Source of the DNA: CADCTB01 sp963768975
GTDB lineage: Bacteria > Actinomycetota > Acidimicrobiia > Acidimicrobiales > AC-14
Reading direction: 5' to 3'
DNA length: 64,000 nucleotides
NCBI GenBank assembly: GCA_963768975.1
Contig: CAVYKB010000003.1
Span: forward strand, 186,001 to 250,000
The notes under the pieces were generated by a model. The model had not been told where the DNA came from. It made no database searches and was given only the letters and a program-made list of their open reading frames with translations. Positions 63,998-64,000 of this stretch are shown piece by piece (position 1 is the first letter of the stretch; the number at the start of each line of letters is the position of its first letter). Made by a program: the position numbers and the translations under genes.

Positions 63998-64000
63998 CGC

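Overview
The window is high-GC DNA (roughly 70% by eye) with dense, mostly co-directional genes, many GTG/TTG starts and many 1-4 base ATGA/GTGA overlaps. The core order uvrC-rapZ-yvcK-gap-pgk-tpiA-secG, with coaE-uvrB and uvrA nearby, points to Actinomycetota. Acidimicrobiia or a relative is my best guess from general knowledge and cannot be proven here. A recurring -10 element (TAnnnT) placed exactly 6 bases before an ATG/GTG suggests that many transcripts are leaderless.

Layout. 1-3.05 kb: Flp/Tad pilus genes (cpaB-like leftward; tadE- and tadG-like rightward). 3.1-5.5 kb: an alpha/beta hydrolase, a Dabb-domain protein, an unknown protein and coaE. 5.5-14 kb: uvrB and uvrA, both leaderless with near-identical promoters, flanking two tandem GT-C-type membrane proteins, the second frameshifted. 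14-15.4 kb: a lipoprotein plus a secreted PKD-like protein. 15.4-16 kb: almost gene-free DNA with a perfect 12-bp hairpin. 16-30 kb: envelope glycan cluster 1, with a heavily frameshifted priming sugar transferase, glycosyltransferases, a flippase, and a tightly overlapping six-gene cassette for a CDP-linked, C-methylated deoxysugar facing a PLP aminotransferase. A decayed GT-C gene closes this section. 30-32.4 kb: nadA, then an Xre-type HTH/nucleotidyltransferase pair divergent from uvrC. 32.4-42.9 kb: uvrC, two methyltransferases, a small membrane protein, rapZ (altered P-loop), yvcK, gap, pgk, tpiA, secG and a solute-binding lipoprotein. whiA, expected between yvcK and gap, is absent. 42.9 kb: tRNA-Leu(GAG). 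43-62.4 kb: envelope glycan cluster 2, with a DUF4012 protein, a Wzz/BY-kinase fusion (apparently CTG-started), glycosyltransferases, FkbM and other methyltransferases, an acyltransferase, a second flippase, a WecG/TagA enzyme, an intact priming transferase, a Wzy/ligase-like protein and two nucleotide-sugar epimerases. 62.5-64 kb: a zinc-ribbon/coiled-coil protein, a possible micropeptide and a long hairpin.

How the parts work together. The two glycan clusters together supply every step of a Wzx/Wzy-type export system: priming on a lipid carrier, chain extension, heavy methyl/acyl decoration, flipping, polymerisation and Wzz/kinase length control. Excision-repair and central-metabolism genes are interleaved with it. 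The points I would look at first are the shared damage-type promoter of uvrA and uvrB, the palindrome shared by the HTH/nucleotidyltransferase pair and uvrC, the CDP-sugar cassette, the altered RapZ P-loop and the missing whiA. I saw no insertion sequences, CRISPR array, rRNA or prophage.
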